The notes under the pieces: generated by a model
Told to the model about the DNA's origin: nothing
The model's database searches: none
The model's input: the letters and a program-made list of their open reading frames with translations, nothing else
Source of the DNA: an uncultured Clostridia bacterium
GTDB lineage: Bacteria > Bacillota > Clostridia > Oscillospirales > Acutalibacteraceae
DNA: 64,000 nucleotides
Direction of reading: 5' to 3'
Assembly (NCBI GenBank): GCA_947625485.1
Contig: CANQOP010000001.1
Coordinates: forward strand, 86,033-150,032
Shown here: positions 33,846-44,089 of the stretch, in pieces
How the letters are laid out: each line of letters starts with the position of its first letter
How positions within the stretch are numbered: position 1 is the stretch's first letter
Position numbers and translations under genes: made by a program

Positions 33846-34679
33846 ATGGACTCGATGAAATCCAGACTGATTACCGCGGCATTCGGATTGCCGCTTGTGG
33901 TAGTATTGTTTGTACTGGGTGAGTTTTTTCATTGGATAATGTACTGTATCATATCGCTGCTATCAACGCTTATGGTGCACGAGCTGTTGTCCGCAAAAAA
34001 ACTTCACAATAACCTGAAAATATTAATACCGTGCGTTTTGTTCGCCGTTTTGCAGCCGATACTTGTCTCCTCGGATATCGGATTCTTTCCGCTGTACATA
34101 TATCTGCTGTTGATGTTCTTTATTATGATATTGGACAGTCAGAGACTCTCGTACGCGGATATATCCTTTGCATCGCTCGGAACGATTATCGTTACCTGCG
34201 GACTTTCAACAATTCTCATTTTGCCGCATTCATACGCCTCTTATTTCACTTTCTTTTTTATTTTTACTATCGGAATCCCCTGGTTCTCCGACTCAGGCGC
34301 GTATTTTTCGGGCGTTTTTCTCGGCAGGCATAAGCTTTGTCCGAAGATTAGTCCCAACAAGACGGTGGAGGGCTTTATCGGTGGCATATTAGCAGGCACT
34401 ATAAGCTCATTAATAATTGCGTTTGTGTTCAGCCTTATTTTTACTGAACTTCGCTTTAACTATCTGCTTGTGATTCTTGTCGGTTTAATTATCAGTATTG
34501 TTTCCGTCCTCGGAGACCTGTCGTTCTCCCTTGTGAAGCGTTCCTGCAATATCAAGGACTACGGCTCTATTTTCCCTGGACACGGCGGATTTCTCGACAG
34601 ATTTGACAGTGTAATTTTCTCGGCTCCGATGGTTTATTTTATCGGCAGTTTTTTCCCGCTTTTTTCAATAGGAGCGTAA
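33846..34679 (+). CDS. cdsA: Phosphatidate cytidylyltransferase
   Basis: A 277-residue integral membrane enzyme with about eight helices that forms CDP-diacylglycerol from phosphatidic acid and CTP. The C-terminal signature is intact: SLVKRSCNIKDYG followed by FPGHGGFLDRFDS. AAGGAAATGCT precedes the start. The dxr ATG follows after one base. Confidence 0.94.
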   Translation: MDSMKSRLITAAFGLPLVVVLFVLGEFFHWIMYCIISLLSTLMVHELLSAKKLHNNLKILIPCVLFAVLQPILVSSDIGFFPLYIYLLLMFFIMILDSQRLSYADISFASLGTIIVTCGLSTILILPHSYASYFTFFFIFTIGIPWFSDSGAYFSGVFLGRHKLCPKISPNKTVEGFIGGILAGTISSLIIAFVFSLIFTELRFNYLLVILVGLIISIVSVLGDLSFSLVKRSCNIKDYGSIFPGHGGFLDRFDSVIFSAPMVYFIGSFFPLFSIGA

Positions 34680-34680
34680 T

Positions 34681-35829
34681 ATGATTGAAAATATATCTAT
34701 ACTCGGGTCAACGGGTTCAATCGGCACTCAGGCGCTTGATGTCGTTGACAATCTCGGTTTAAACGTATCGGCTGTAACAGCCAACACAAATATTTCGGTA
34801 CTTGAAGAGCAGGTTAGAAAATATAAACCTGCTCTCGCGGTCGTTTTTGACGAAAGTAAATTTTCCGATTTTAAGCAAAAAATCTCAGATACCGATACAA
34901 AAGTTTCCTGCGGTATGGAGGGACTTGTTGAGGCGGCTAGCATTGATTCGGCTGATTTGGTGCTGAACTCTGTCGTCGGTATGGTCGGCTTACAGCCTAC
35001 GCTTTGCGCGATAAACGCCAAGAAAGATATTGCTCTCGCAAATAAAGAGACGCTTGTTGCGGGCGGCAGCCTTGTTATGCAGGCTGTTAAGGATAACGGA
35101 GTTAATCTTTATCCCGTGGACAGCGAGCATTCGGCGATTTTTCAGTGTCTTCAGGGAAGTCCTGACAGTAGGGCGGTTAAACGGCTTATTCTTACTGCGT
35201 CGGGCGGACCGTTTTTTGGCAGAAAGCTTGATGAACTGAGAAATGTAACCGTAGAACAAGCCCTCAATCACCCTAACTGGGATATGGGTGCAAAAATAAC
35301 CATTGACTCCGCTACAATGATGAACAAGGGACTCGAAATTATTGAAGCCTCATGGCTTTTTGATATGCCTGCAGATAGAATTGATGTTGTAGTCCACCGC
35401 GAGAGCGTTATCCATTCAATGATTGAATACGTTGATAATTCCGTTATCGCTCAGCTCGGCGTACCCGATATGCGTATTCCGATTCAGTATGCAATCACTT
35501 ACCCGTCGCGCGTGCCGTCTCCCGTATCTCAGCTTTCGCTTACGGATTATCAGAAGCTCACCTTCTTTGAGCCCGACTATGAGACCTTCAAGTGTTTGCG
35601 TGCCTGCAAGCTTGCCATTGACCGAGGAGGTCTTTGCGCGGCGGCAGCAAACGGGGCAAACGAGGTTGCTAATAAAATGTTCAGAGAAAGAAAGATTTCC
35701 TTCCTTGATATCGGAGACCTTGTAATGGACGCTATGCTTGAGCAGGAAAATATAGATGCAAAGAACGTGGAGGACGTTCTCGCCGCCGACAGAAAGGCGA
35801 GAGAGTTCGTATTAGAACATATTTCATAA
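34681..35829 (+). CDS. dxr: 1-deoxy-D-xylulose-5-phosphate reductoisomerase
   Basis: A 382-residue Dxr (IspC). The NADPH motif GSTGSIG is at residues 9-15; the substrate/metal block VDSEHSAIFQCL lies near residue 146 and the HPNWDMGAKITIDSATMMNKGLE block near residues 198-220. It makes MEP from DXP. GGAG inside the cdsA end serves as ribosome-binding site. Confidence 0.96.
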   Translation: MIENISILGSTGSIGTQALDVVDNLGLNVSAVTANTNISVLEEQVRKYKPALAVVFDESKFSDFKQKISDTDTKVSCGMEGLVEAASIDSADLVLNSVVGMVGLQPTLCAINAKKDIALANKETLVAGGSLVMQAVKDNGVNLYPVDSEHSAIFQCLQGSPDSRAVKRLILTASGGPFFGRKLDELRNVTVEQALNHPNWDMGAKITIDSATMMNKGLEIIEASWLFDMPADRIDVVVHRESVIHSMIEYVDNSVIAQLGVPDMRIPIQYAITYPSRVPSPVSQLSLTDYQKLTFFEPDYETFKCLRACKLAIDRGGLCAAAANGANEVANKMFRERKISFLDIGDLVMDAMLEQENIDAKNVEDVLAADRKAREFVLEHIS

Positions 35830-35906
35830 ATTTTGCGGTAATTATTTTATTTCACGCGCAGCACAGTTGAACGTTTGCGCGATGGTTCGGAGATGAATTT
35901 ATTTTT

Positions 35907-37271
35907 ATGACATCGGTCTTAACCACAATAGCCCTTATAATCATAGGCGTTTTACTTTTTGAGTTGATTATTTTCTTCCACGAAGGGGGTCATTTTCTTA
36001 CAGCTAAAAGGAGTGGTGTTCAGGTAAACGAGTTTGCCCTCGGTATGGGACCTAAGCTATTTAGCTTTAAAAGGGGAGAAACAACGTATTCGCTCAGAGC
36101 ATTCCCGATAGGCGGTTATTGCGCTATGGAGGGTGAGGACGAGGACAGCGACAATCCGCGCGCGTTTAATAATGCCAAGGTGTGGAAGCGTATGATAATT
36201 ATTGTCGCGGGCGCATTTATGAACATTGTGCTCGGGCTTATACTGATGTTTGTTATTGTTATTCAGAATCCTTCATACTCGTCTACTACGGTAAGCTCAT
36301 TTCCGCAGACCTCATATTCCGCAAATTGCGGACTGCGGTCGGGCGATACTATTACAAAAATAAACAACTATGATATTATGACTGCGCAGGATATTCAGTT
36401 TGCGATTCGGGTCTCAAAATGTAAGGAGGTTGACGGCAGTTCTCTAAGTATTTACAAGCAGGACTGCGCACTGTTCCTGCGCAACCTTTTTGTTGAGTTT
36501 CAAAACGACAAAAAAGCTGATTACACAGATAAACAGTTAAAAAAGGCGTATAGTCTGCTCACGGAAGGCACTGAAAAAATAAACGCCGCCACTGATAAGA
36601 GTACAGCTAAAAATTTAGCCGTAGATTACAGCAAGAAAATTGAAAAAGCGGTTGATTCAAGCGAACATAAACCTTTTGATATAGAGGTTAAAAAAACGCG
36701 CCCGCGTTATCAGATGGACGTTGAGGTCGTCAGAAACGGCGAAAAGGTTTTGCTCAAAGACGTTCAGTTTTACACATATATAGCGAAAGATAAAGAAGAA
36801 CCCTCAGTTGCTCTTGATTTCTACGTTGAACCTATCGAGAAAAATGTCGGTACCGTTTTAACGCAGACAGGATTGCAAACCGTGTCGGTCGCACGAATGG
36901 TCTGGTCAACTCTCGTAGGTCTTGTTCAGGGCAAGTTCAGCATTAAGGATATTTCAGGACCCGTCGGTGTAGCCTCCGCAGTAACTCAAGTGGCGTCAAA
37001 GGGACTTGAAACGAGCTTTGGAGACGCGGTAAATAACATAGTCTACGTTATGATGCTTATTTCCGTAAATCTCGGTATATTTAATATGCTTCCGTTCCCT
37101 GCTCTCGACGGCGGAAGATTCCTGTTCCTGCTCATTGAGTCAATTTTCCGCAAGCCTATTCCGCGCAAGGTGGAGTCAATCGTAAACGGCGCAGGACTTA
37201 TGCTGTTGCTTGTATTCTCGGCACTTATAGCATTAAAAGATATTTGGCAGTTATTGCCGTTTGGAGAATAA
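35907..37271 (+). CDS. rseP: RIP metalloprotease RseP/RasP (site-2 protease)
   Basis: A 454-residue M50 intramembrane protease. The zinc motif HEGGH is at residues 25-29 in the first membrane helix, and LPFPALDGGR near residues 395-404 supplies the third ligand. A PDZ domain begins around residue 125. Between its strands (about residues 165-265) lies a Lys-rich helical insertion not seen in the roughly 420-residue Bacillus RasP. The enzyme cleaves anti-sigma factors and signal peptides within the membrane. The GGAG is 14 bases from ATG 35907, longer than usual; a CGCGCA/TGCGCG hairpin lies upstream at 35855-35881. Confidence 0.93.
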   Translation: MTSVLTTIALIIIGVLLFELIIFFHEGGHFLTAKRSGVQVNEFALGMGPKLFSFKRGETTYSLRAFPIGGYCAMEGEDEDSDNPRAFNNAKVWKRMIIIVAGAFMNIVLGLILMFVIVIQNPSYSSTTVSSFPQTSYSANCGLRSGDTITKINNYDIMTAQDIQFAIRVSKCKEVDGSSLSIYKQDCALFLRNLFVEFQNDKKADYTDKQLKKAYSLLTEGTEKINAATDKSTAKNLAVDYSKKIEKAVDSSEHKPFDIEVKKTRPRYQMDVEVVRNGEKVLLKDVQFYTYIAKDKEEPSVALDFYVEPIEKNVGTVLTQTGLQTVSVARMVWSTLVGLVQGKFSIKDISGPVGVASAVTQVASKGLETSFGDAVNNIVYVMMLISVNLGIFNMLPFPALDGGRFLFLLIESIFRKPIPRKVESIVNGAGLMLLLVFSALIALKDIWQLLPFGE

Positions 37272-37275
37272 AATT

Positions 37276-38328
37276 ATGGGTAGTAAAATTCAGGTGAAAG
37301 CAGGAAATGTAAAAATAGGCGGAGGAGCACGAATTAGTATTCAGTCAATGCTTAATGTTCCTTCTGACAATATAGAGGAAAGCGTTAAGCAGGCTGTCGC
37401 TTTAGAAAAAGCGGGCTGTGATATAATACGCGCGGCTATTCCGAATAAGGAGGCTGTAAAGCTGATTCCCGCTTTAAAAAAGGCGGTGAACGCTCCTATA
37501 GTTGCGGATATTCATTTTGACTATAAGCTTGCGCTCGAGGCTGTCGAGGCAGGTATAGATAAAATCCGAATAAATCCCGGTAATATCGGCTCTGACGATA
37601 GGGTAAAGGCTGTAGCGACAGCTTGCGCAAATAAAAATATCCCTATCCGTATCGGAGTGAACAGCGGCTCGCTTGAAAAGGAAATCCTCGCGAAATACGG
37701 TTCTCCTACTCCTCAGGCTTTGTGTGACAGTGCGCTGTATCACGCGTCATTACTGGAAAAATTTGATTTTAACAATATAGTTCTTTCTATGAAGAGTTCA
37801 ACCGTTTCTACTATGGTAGAGGCTTACGAGCTCGCGTCACAGCAATGCGACTATCCGCTCCACCTCGGTGTTACCGAGGCGGGCACTGAGCGCCTCGGTA
37901 TTATCAAATCCTCCGCAGGTATCGGCTCGCTTTTGCTGCACGGTATAGGAGATACTATCCGCGTTTCACTCACTGCCGACCCCGTAAGAGAGGTTTACGC
38001 CGCACATGATATTTTAAAAGCTCTCGACATTGAAAAAGGCGGAGTTCAGTTCATCTCCTGCCCGACCTGCGGCAGGACGAAGATAGACTTAATTTCTCTC
38101 GCTAACGAGGTTCAGGAACGCCTTAAGGATTGCAGACGCAATATAAAGGTTGCCGTTATGGGTTGTATCGTAAACGGACCGGGGGAGTCCCGAGAGGCAG
38201 ACTACGGTATAGCAGGCGGTGACGGCTGCGGTCTTGTATTCAAAAAAGGAGAAATTCTATATAAAGTAAGCGAGGATAAGCTCGTAGACGCTCTTATTGA
38301 AGAAATAGAAAAAGATAAGGAAATATAA
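37276..38328 (+). CDS. ispG: 4-hydroxy-3-methylbut-2-enyl-diphosphate synthase (IspG/GcpE)
   Basis: A 350-residue [4Fe-4S] enzyme that converts MEcPP to HMBPP. Cluster cysteines are near residues 262 and 265 (SCPTCGRT) and 297 (MGCIVNGPGESREAD). The N-terminal TIM-barrel starts with IQSMLNVPSDN. ATG 37276 is chosen because GGAG (37263-37266) precedes it by nine bases; an in-frame TTG at 37261 overlaps that site. The stop overlaps the polC start (TAATG). Confidence 0.95.
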   Translation: MGSKIQVKAGNVKIGGGARISIQSMLNVPSDNIEESVKQAVALEKAGCDIIRAAIPNKEAVKLIPALKKAVNAPIVADIHFDYKLALEAVEAGIDKIRINPGNIGSDDRVKAVATACANKNIPIRIGVNSGSLEKEILAKYGSPTPQALCDSALYHASLLEKFDFNNIVLSMKSSTVSTMVEAYELASQQCDYPLHLGVTEAGTERLGIIKSSAGIGSLLLHGIGDTIRVSLTADPVREVYAAHDILKALDIEKGGVQFISCPTCGRTKIDLISLANEVQERLKDCRRNIKVAVMGCIVNGPGESREADYGIAGGDGCGLVFKKGEILYKVSEDKLVDALIEEIEKDKEI

Positions 38329-41300
38329 TGAAAACCTTTAAAGAAATTTTTGGTAATTTTATTGATGAAAACTTAATAAACCCGAAAATTCTCGATGCAG
38401 ATTTAAGTGAGATTGCAGTTAACGATGTTCTCCGCACTACGACTTTATATCTTGATTTTAATGCGCTTGTACCCAGAATTGACTTACATAAAACCGAGGA
38501 TTTACTGAAAAATTCTATCCTTAATTTCAGCAGGATAAGGATTTTACCGCACTTCGGTCCGCAGCTTTTTGACATAAGCTATTTTACACAGCTTGTTGAG
38601 GCTCTTAAAACCGATATGCCTCGTATAAACGGTACGTTTCGTGACAGCGAAATTACATTTCAGGACAATACGATTAATATAAAATTAAAAAACGGAGGAA
38701 AGGTACTTTTAGACAGCATTAATTTTGATATCGAGCTCATAAAACTTATTCAGCGTGAATTTGATATGACGGTAACTGTTTCATACAGCGGTGTAACGGA
38801 GCTTGATTCTGAAAATCAGGAGTATATAGACTCCCGAATTGAAACAGAAAAACAAATTCAGAGAGAAAACCTTGAGTCGCTTGCCGAAATGTTCGAGGAA
38901 GAGGAGAATGCCGCTAAAAGTGCCGCTCGGAAGCTTGCGTCAGACTCTGTAACCGAGATTGAAATAAGAAAGGGAAAACATCTCACTCCGCAGATTATTC
39001 CGAGTACAGTTCGTCCGCTCTACGGGCGTATGTCCAAGGGTAAAATAATTCCTATAGAGAAAATTGCGTATGATTCGGGCAGGGTTGCCGTATGGGGCGA
39101 TGTCTTTGATTTTGAGAAAAAAGTCACCCGTTCGGGAGATAAAAACATATTTACAATGGATATAACCGATTACACAGGCTCGGTTACCGTTAAAGTTTTT
39201 GGTCCGATTAATCAGACAGCAATTGTTGAAGAAATAAAAAAGGGCGATACTGTAGTTGTTCACGGCGATGTGGAAAATGACCGATTTGCAGGCGGACTTG
39301 TCGTAAACGCACGAAGTATTTCCACAGCAAAAAAGGTTAAGGTAGCAGATAAAGCAGAAAAAAAACGCGTTGAGCTCCATTTGCATACGAATATGTCTCA
39401 AATGGACGGAATGACGCCTGCGGGCGAGCTTATAAAGCGCGCCGCCTCTTGGGGACATCCCGCTATTGCAATCACGGATCACGGCGTTGCGCAGGCTTTT
39501 CCCGAGGCTATGAACACTGCTCGTAAAATAAATAAAGACGAACAGAAAATCAAGATTATTTATGGTACTGAGGCATATTTTATTGACGACCTCGTTGAGT
39601 CAGTGTCGGGAGAGCAGAACGAGCCGCTGGACGGTACATTCGTCTGCTTTGATATAGAGACCACGGGCTTATCCGCCAAACGTGATAAAATTACGGAAAT
39701 CGGCGCGGTAAAAATTACTGACGGTATTGTAGTTGATACATTCTCTACTTTCGTAAATCCCGAAATGCCTATTCCTTCAAAAATTACCCAGCTTACAGGT
39801 ATCACTGATTCAATGGTAAAGAATGCTCCCTCTCAGTCTGAGGCTGTTTCGGCGTTTTTGGAGTTTGCCGGCGGAGCAGTACTTGTCGCTCACAACGCGC
39901 CGTTTGATACGGGCTTTATTCGCGTTGCCTGCGAGAATATGGGAAGGAAATATAACTGTACTTCTATTGATACGGTCGTAATCTGCCGCTCAATTCTCAA
40001 CGATATAAAGAACTGCAAGCTTGATACAGTCGCTAAATTTCTTCGTCTCGGAGATTTTAACCACCACCGCGCGACTGACGACGCAGAAATTTTGTCGAGA
40101 ATTTTTATTGAGCTTTGCCGACGCCTGAAAGACGATTTTGATATTCACGAGACTAAGGATATAAACACAAAAATTGCAGGCGGAGATTTTAAAAAGCTCC
40201 CGACCTATCATCAGATTATCCTTGTTAAAAACCAAAAGGGACTTAAAAATCTTTATAAACTGATTTCAAAGAGCCATCTTGATTATTTCTATAAAAAGCC
40301 TCGTATTCCTAAGTCTGAGCTTGTAAAGCACCGCGAAGGTCTTCTCATAGGCTCAGCCTGCGAGGCGGGTCAGCTTATACGTGCAATTATAGGAGGCAAG
40401 TCTAAGGACGAAATCAGAAAAATCGCTAAATTTCACGATTATCTTGAAATACAGCCTACGGGTAATAATGAGTTTCTTTTGCGCAACGGAACATATAAAA
40501 ACAGAACTGACCTTGAGGATTTAAACAGACAGGTTGTTAAACTCGGCGAGGAGCTTAATATTCCCGTTGTCGCTACCTGCGACGTGCACTTTATGGATCC
40601 GCTTGATTCTGAATTTCGTATGATTTTACAGGCAGGTCAGGGTTATACTGACGCTCAGCAGCAGGCTCCGCTTTACTTCAGGACTACTGCCGAAATGCTT
40701 GAGGAGTTTAGCTATCTCGGAGAGGACAAGGCATACGAGGTAGTTGTTGAAAACACAAATAAAATTGCCGACAGTATTGATTTTATTCAACCTATTCCCG
40801 ATGGAAACTATCCGCCGTTTATAGAAGGCGCTAATGAAGAGCTCCGTCAGATTTCCACTGACCGAGCTAAGGAAATTTATGGCGACCCTATGCCTCTGAT
40901 AGTTGAGGAGCGCCTTGAGAGAGAACTCAATTCCATTATTAACAACGGCTATGCCGTTCTATATATGACCGCGCAAAAGCTGGTTGCCAACAGTGTTAAG
41001 AACGGCTATCTGGTCGGCTCGCGAGGAAGCGTTGGTTCGTCGCTTGTCGCCTCGCTTTCGGGCATTTCCGAGGTTAATCCGCTCGCTCCGCACTATGTAT
41101 GTCCTAAGTGTAAGCACAGCGAATTTTTTACAAAAGGAGAGGTAGGTTCGGGCTTTGACCTTCCGCCTAAAAATTGCCCCGAATGCGGAACTCCTTACAA
41201 CCGTGACGGACACGAAATTCCGTTTGAAACTTTTCTCGGATTTCACGGGGATAAGGTTCCGGATATAGACCTCAACTTCAGTGGTGAGTATCAGTCAAGA

Positions 41301-42689
41301 GCGCACCGCTACACTGAAGAGCTTTTCGGAAGAGACCACGTTTTTAAGGCGGGTACGATTTCCACGGTTGCCGAGAAAACGGCTATAGGCTTCGTTAAAA
41401 AATTTGCCGAGGAGAATAATAAATTTTACAGCAAAGCCGAGCTTAACCGTCTTGCCATAGGTTGTACGGACGTAAAACGTACGACAGGACAGCACCCCGG
41501 AGGTATGGTGGTAGTTCCGCGCGGCTACGATATTTATGACTTTTGTCCCGTCCAGCACCCTGCTAACGATGTGAACAGCGACAATATAACGACACATTTT
41601 GATTTCCATTCTATCCACGATACTATAACTAAGCTCGACGAGCTTGGACACGATGCTCCGACAATTTGGCACTACCTGGAAAAGTTCACGGGTATTCCTG
41701 TAATGGAGGTGTCTATGAGCGACCCCGAGGTTATGTCTTTGTTTGAGTCTCCTAAGGCTCTCGGAGTAACGCCTGAGGATATAGACTGTAACTTGGGCAC
41801 ACTGTTCCTTCCCGAATGCGGAACGAGCTTTACCCTGCAAATGATAGAGGAGGCAAAGCCCCGCACATTCGCGGACCTCTTACAGATTGCGGGTCTTTCT
41901 CACGGTACGGACGTATGGCTCGGAAACGCTCAGGAGCTAATTCACAACGGTACCTGTACGATTTCCGAGGTTATCGGAACGCGCGACTCGATTATGACCT
42001 ACTTAATGCACAAGGGTCTAGAGCCTAGTATGGCGTTCAAAATTATGGAAATTACCCGTAAGGGAAACGCGTCAAAGTTATTTACAGAGGAGCACTACAA
42101 GGCATTTAAGGAGAATAATGTTCCTCAGTGGTATGTTGACTCCTGCCTGAAAATCAAGTATATGTTCCCGAAGGCGCACGCCGCGGCGTATATGATTGCC
42201 GCCCTGCGCTACGGCTGGTATAAGGTGCATAAGCCCGTGGAGTTCTACGCGGCGTATTTCACTGTCCGTCACGACAACTTCGACGGTATTACCGTAATGA
42301 AGGGCAGAGAAGCGGTAAAGCAGAGAATATCCGAGATCAAAAAGATGGGATTTGAAGCCACCGCCAAGGATAATGCGGAGCTTGATAACTTTATAAAAGT
42401 CAATGAAATGCTTGCGCGCGGTATTGAGGTACTGCCCATAGATTTATATAAATCCGACGCCAATATGTTCAAGGTTGAGGACGGAAAAATCAGATTACCG
42501 TTCTCCGTCCTGCCCGGTATAGGCGAATCTGCCGCCATTTCTCTTGCTGAAGTGGGGCAGAAGGGCGATTTTATATCGGTTGATGAACTACAGATAAAAT
42601 CGAAAGTTTCCCGATCTGTTTTAGACGCTCTCAAGGAATGCGGGGCTATGGGTGATTTACCCGACAGTTCACAAATGTCATTATTCTAA
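38328..42689 (+). CDS. polC: DNA polymerase III subunit alpha, PolC type
   Basis: A 1453-residue Gram-positive replicative polymerase. Order: N-terminal domain, OB-fold (about 230-335), PHP domain opening with HLHTNMSQMDG near residue 350, a DnaQ-type 3'-5' exonuclease inserted in PHP (FDIETTG near 440, HNAPFDTGF near 523), rest of PHP, a zinc finger CPKCK...CPECG near 924-950, then the palm with PDIDLNFSGE near 977 holding catalytic Asp residues, and the fingers and HhH region. All key motifs are present. Its presence is diagnostic for Bacillota and relatives. It follows ispG without a gap. Confidence 0.97.
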   Translation: MKTFKEIFGNFIDENLINPKILDADLSEIAVNDVLRTTTLYLDFNALVPRIDLHKTEDLLKNSILNFSRIRILPHFGPQLFDISYFTQLVEALKTDMPRINGTFRDSEITFQDNTINIKLKNGGKVLLDSINFDIELIKLIQREFDMTVTVSYSGVTELDSENQEYIDSRIETEKQIQRENLESLAEMFEEEENAAKSAARKLASDSVTEIEIRKGKHLTPQIIPSTVRPLYGRMSKGKIIPIEKIAYDSGRVAVWGDVFDFEKKVTRSGDKNIFTMDITDYTGSVTVKVFGPINQTAIVEEIKKGDTVVVHGDVENDRFAGGLVVNARSISTAKKVKVADKAEKKRVELHLHTNMSQMDGMTPAGELIKRAASWGHPAIAITDHGVAQAFPEAMNTARKINKDEQKIKIIYGTEAYFIDDLVESVSGEQNEPLDGTFVCFDIETTGLSAKRDKITEIGAVKITDGIVVDTFSTFVNPEMPIPSKITQLTGITDSMVKNAPSQSEAVSAFLEFAGGAVLVAHNAPFDTGFIRVACENMGRKYNCTSIDTVVICRSILNDIKNCKLDTVAKFLRLGDFNHHRATDDAEILSRIFIELCRRLKDDFDIHETKDINTKIAGGDFKKLPTYHQIILVKNQKGLKNLYKLISKSHLDYFYKKPRIPKSELVKHREGLLIGSACEAGQLIRAIIGGKSKDEIRKIAKFHDYLEIQPTGNNEFLLRNGTYKNRTDLEDLNRQVVKLGEELNIPVVATCDVHFMDPLDSEFRMILQAGQGYTDAQQQAPLYFRTTAEMLEEFSYLGEDKAYEVVVENTNKIADSIDFIQPIPDGNYPPFIEGANEELRQISTDRAKEIYGDPMPLIVEERLERELNSIINNGYAVLYMTAQKLVANSVKNGYLVGSRGSVGSSLVASLSGISEVNPLAPHYVCPKCKHSEFFTKGEVGSGFDLPPKNCPECGTPYNRDGHEIPFETFLGFHGDKVPDIDLNFSGEYQSRAHRYTEELFGRDHVFKAGTISTVAEKTAIGFVKKFAEENNKFYSKAELNRLAIGCTDVKRTTGQHPGGMVVVPRGYDIYDFCPVQHPANDVNSDNITTHFDFHSIHDTITKLDELGHDAPTIWHYLEKFTGIPVMEVSMSDPEVMSLFESPKALGVTPEDIDCNLGTLFLPECGTSFTLQMIEEAKPRTFADLLQIAGLSHGTDVWLGNAQELIHNGTCTISEVIGTRDSIMTYLMHKGLEPSMAFKIMEITRKGNASKLFTEEHYKAFKENNVPQWYVDSCLKIKYMFPKAHAAAYMIAALRYGWYKVHKPVEFYAAYFTVRHDNFDGITVMKGREAVKQRISEIKKMGFEATAKDNAELDNFIKVNEMLARGIEVLPIDLYKSDANMFKVEDGKIRLPFSVLPGIGESAAISLAEVGQKGDFISVDELQIKSKVSRSVLDALKECGAMGDLPDSSQMSLF

Positions 42690-42713
42690 TACTTATTGAA
42701 AGGAAGTTGCAGA

Positions 42714-43991
42714 ATGAAAAAACGTTTTAATAAAATTGCAAGTATACTAATATGTATAACTTTTGCAGTGTTCCTGTTGTTCATAAAGGATAAGGTTGAT
42801 TATATATGGGGAGCAATATGCACATTTGCCTCTATTCTGACTCCGTTCATATATGCGTTCGGTATTGCCTATATTCTTAACTTTCCGTTCCGCTTTCTTC
42901 AGAAAAAAGTGTTCGGCAGGATAAATAACGAGTTGTTTCAGAGAAAAATAAATAAACCGCTTTCTCTGCTTTTAACCTACGTTTTTTTCTTAGGATTAAT
43001 TTCTTTTTTAATCGCAATTCTCATTCCGCAGTTGTCCGAAAATATAAGTATCCTCGTTCAGAACGTGCCCTCCTACATTAAATCCTTTAATACAACCACA
43101 AACGATATGTTAACATGGGCTCACAACACATATAACCTCGATATAAGTTTTTTTGACGGAATCAATAAAGCAGTCACTGATTTCCTGTCATCGCTTACTA
43201 ATATAGACACAATAACTAATATTTACACAGCAGCTCTAAGCACAGCGAGCTTCTTCTATAATTGGGTTATGGCGTTCATTCTTTCCGCTTATATGCTCGG
43301 CTCAAAGGAGTTTCTGTTTGCACAGCTCAAGCGCGTCGGCGCAGCATTCCTGCCGACTAAATGGCTGCCTACTATCTATGAGATAATTGATGTATCCGAT
43401 GATAAATGCGGTAAATTTCTCGTCGGCAAAATCCTTGACTCTACAATTATAGGCGTGCTCTGCTTTATCTGTATGACTATTCTCGGACTTCCGTTCGCGC
43501 CGTTGATTAGCGTTCTTGTTGCAATCTGCAATATTATCCCGTTCTTCGGGCCGTTTATCGGAGGAATTCCGAGCGCAACTCTGCTCTTCTTAATAGATCC
43601 GATTGACTGTCTTGAGTTTGTAATAATGATTTTCATTCTCCAGCAGATTGACGGTAATATTATTGGTCCTAAGGTTGTCGGGTCGCAGGTTGGTCTTATC
43701 GGCTTCTGGTCGCTTTTCTCTGTAATGGTTGCCGGCGGTATGTTCGGTATCGCAGGAATGATTCTCGGTACGCCTATATTCGCCGCTATTTATACCCTCG
43801 TAGGCAGAAAGACAAAGAGCCGTGTTATTATGAAGGGCGAAAACGCTCAGCGCGTGATTAATATGCCTGTTGTAAAGTCGGGCGATCTTACTAATATGAA
43901 GGCTAAGGTTATAAAGAAACATAAAATAAAAACTGATTTATCTGAAACTTCTGAAATAATAAATGATGAAAATACAGAAAATGACGAGTAG
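42714..43991 (+). CDS. AI-2E family transporter (YtvI-like)
   Basis: A 425-residue membrane protein with about eight helices and the conserved C-terminal GPFIGGIPSATLLFL and GNIIGPKVVGSQVGL motifs. The AI-2E family includes exporters of the AI-2 signal and Na+/H+ antiporters; Bacillus YtvI is uncharacterised, so substrate is unknown here. ATG 42714 has AAGGA nine bases upstream; an upstream in-frame TTG (42696) overlaps it. The C-terminal 50 residues are polar and charged. It may be co-transcribed with polC. Confidence 0.87.
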   Translation: MKKRFNKIASILICITFAVFLLFIKDKVDYIWGAICTFASILTPFIYAFGIAYILNFPFRFLQKKVFGRINNELFQRKINKPLSLLLTYVFFLGLISFLIAILIPQLSENISILVQNVPSYIKSFNTTTNDMLTWAHNTYNLDISFFDGINKAVTDFLSSLTNIDTITNIYTAALSTASFFYNWVMAFILSAYMLGSKEFLFAQLKRVGAAFLPTKWLPTIYEIIDVSDDKCGKFLVGKILDSTIIGVLCFICMTILGLPFAPLISVLVAICNIIPFFGPFIGGIPSATLLFLIDPIDCLEFVIMIFILQQIDGNIIGPKVVGSQVGLIGFWSLFSVMVAGGMFGIAGMILGTPIFAAIYTLVGRKTKSRVIMKGENAQRVINMPVVKSGDLTNMKAKVIKKHKIKTDLSETSEIINDENTENDE

Positions 43992-44020
43992 TTGACAAAT
44001 ATAGTTTTATGTGATAACAT
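43992..44020 (+). promoter_or_regulatory. Sigma-A promoter of the his operon
   Basis: TTGACA (43992-43997), a 17-base spacer, TAACAT (44015-44020) with TGA just upstream as an extended -10. It lies immediately after the transporter stop codon. Predicted start near 44027. Confidence 0.8.
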
Positions 44021-44031
44021 ATTAGCACACT

Positions 44032-44089
44032 AAAGCGTTTTGGCGCAGTGCGGATTTACAATATTTTGCGAAAGCCGCACGCTTTCTTG
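44032..44089 (+). promoter_or_regulatory. Leader hairpin of the his operon (possible attenuator)
   Basis: GTGCGG (44048-44053) pairs with CCGCAC (44075-44080), and AAAGC (44032-44036) may pair with GCTTT (44081-44085), followed by CTTGTTT. The tail is only moderately T-rich. The leader, about 77 bases, is too short for a T-box and shows no His-rich leader peptide. Confidence 0.4.

Noticed and set aside
35893..35910. Five-codon mini-ORF overlapping the rseP start (ATGA)
   Set aside because: Its ribosome-binding site touches the ATG with no spacing; probably chance.
38940..39482. 180-codon antisense ORF within polC
   Set aside because: Composition follows the complementary strand of conserved polC codons; no recognisable domain or start signal.
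41295..41840. 181-codon antisense ORF within polC
   Set aside because: Lies opposite the polymerase core; no ribosome-binding site or family similarity.
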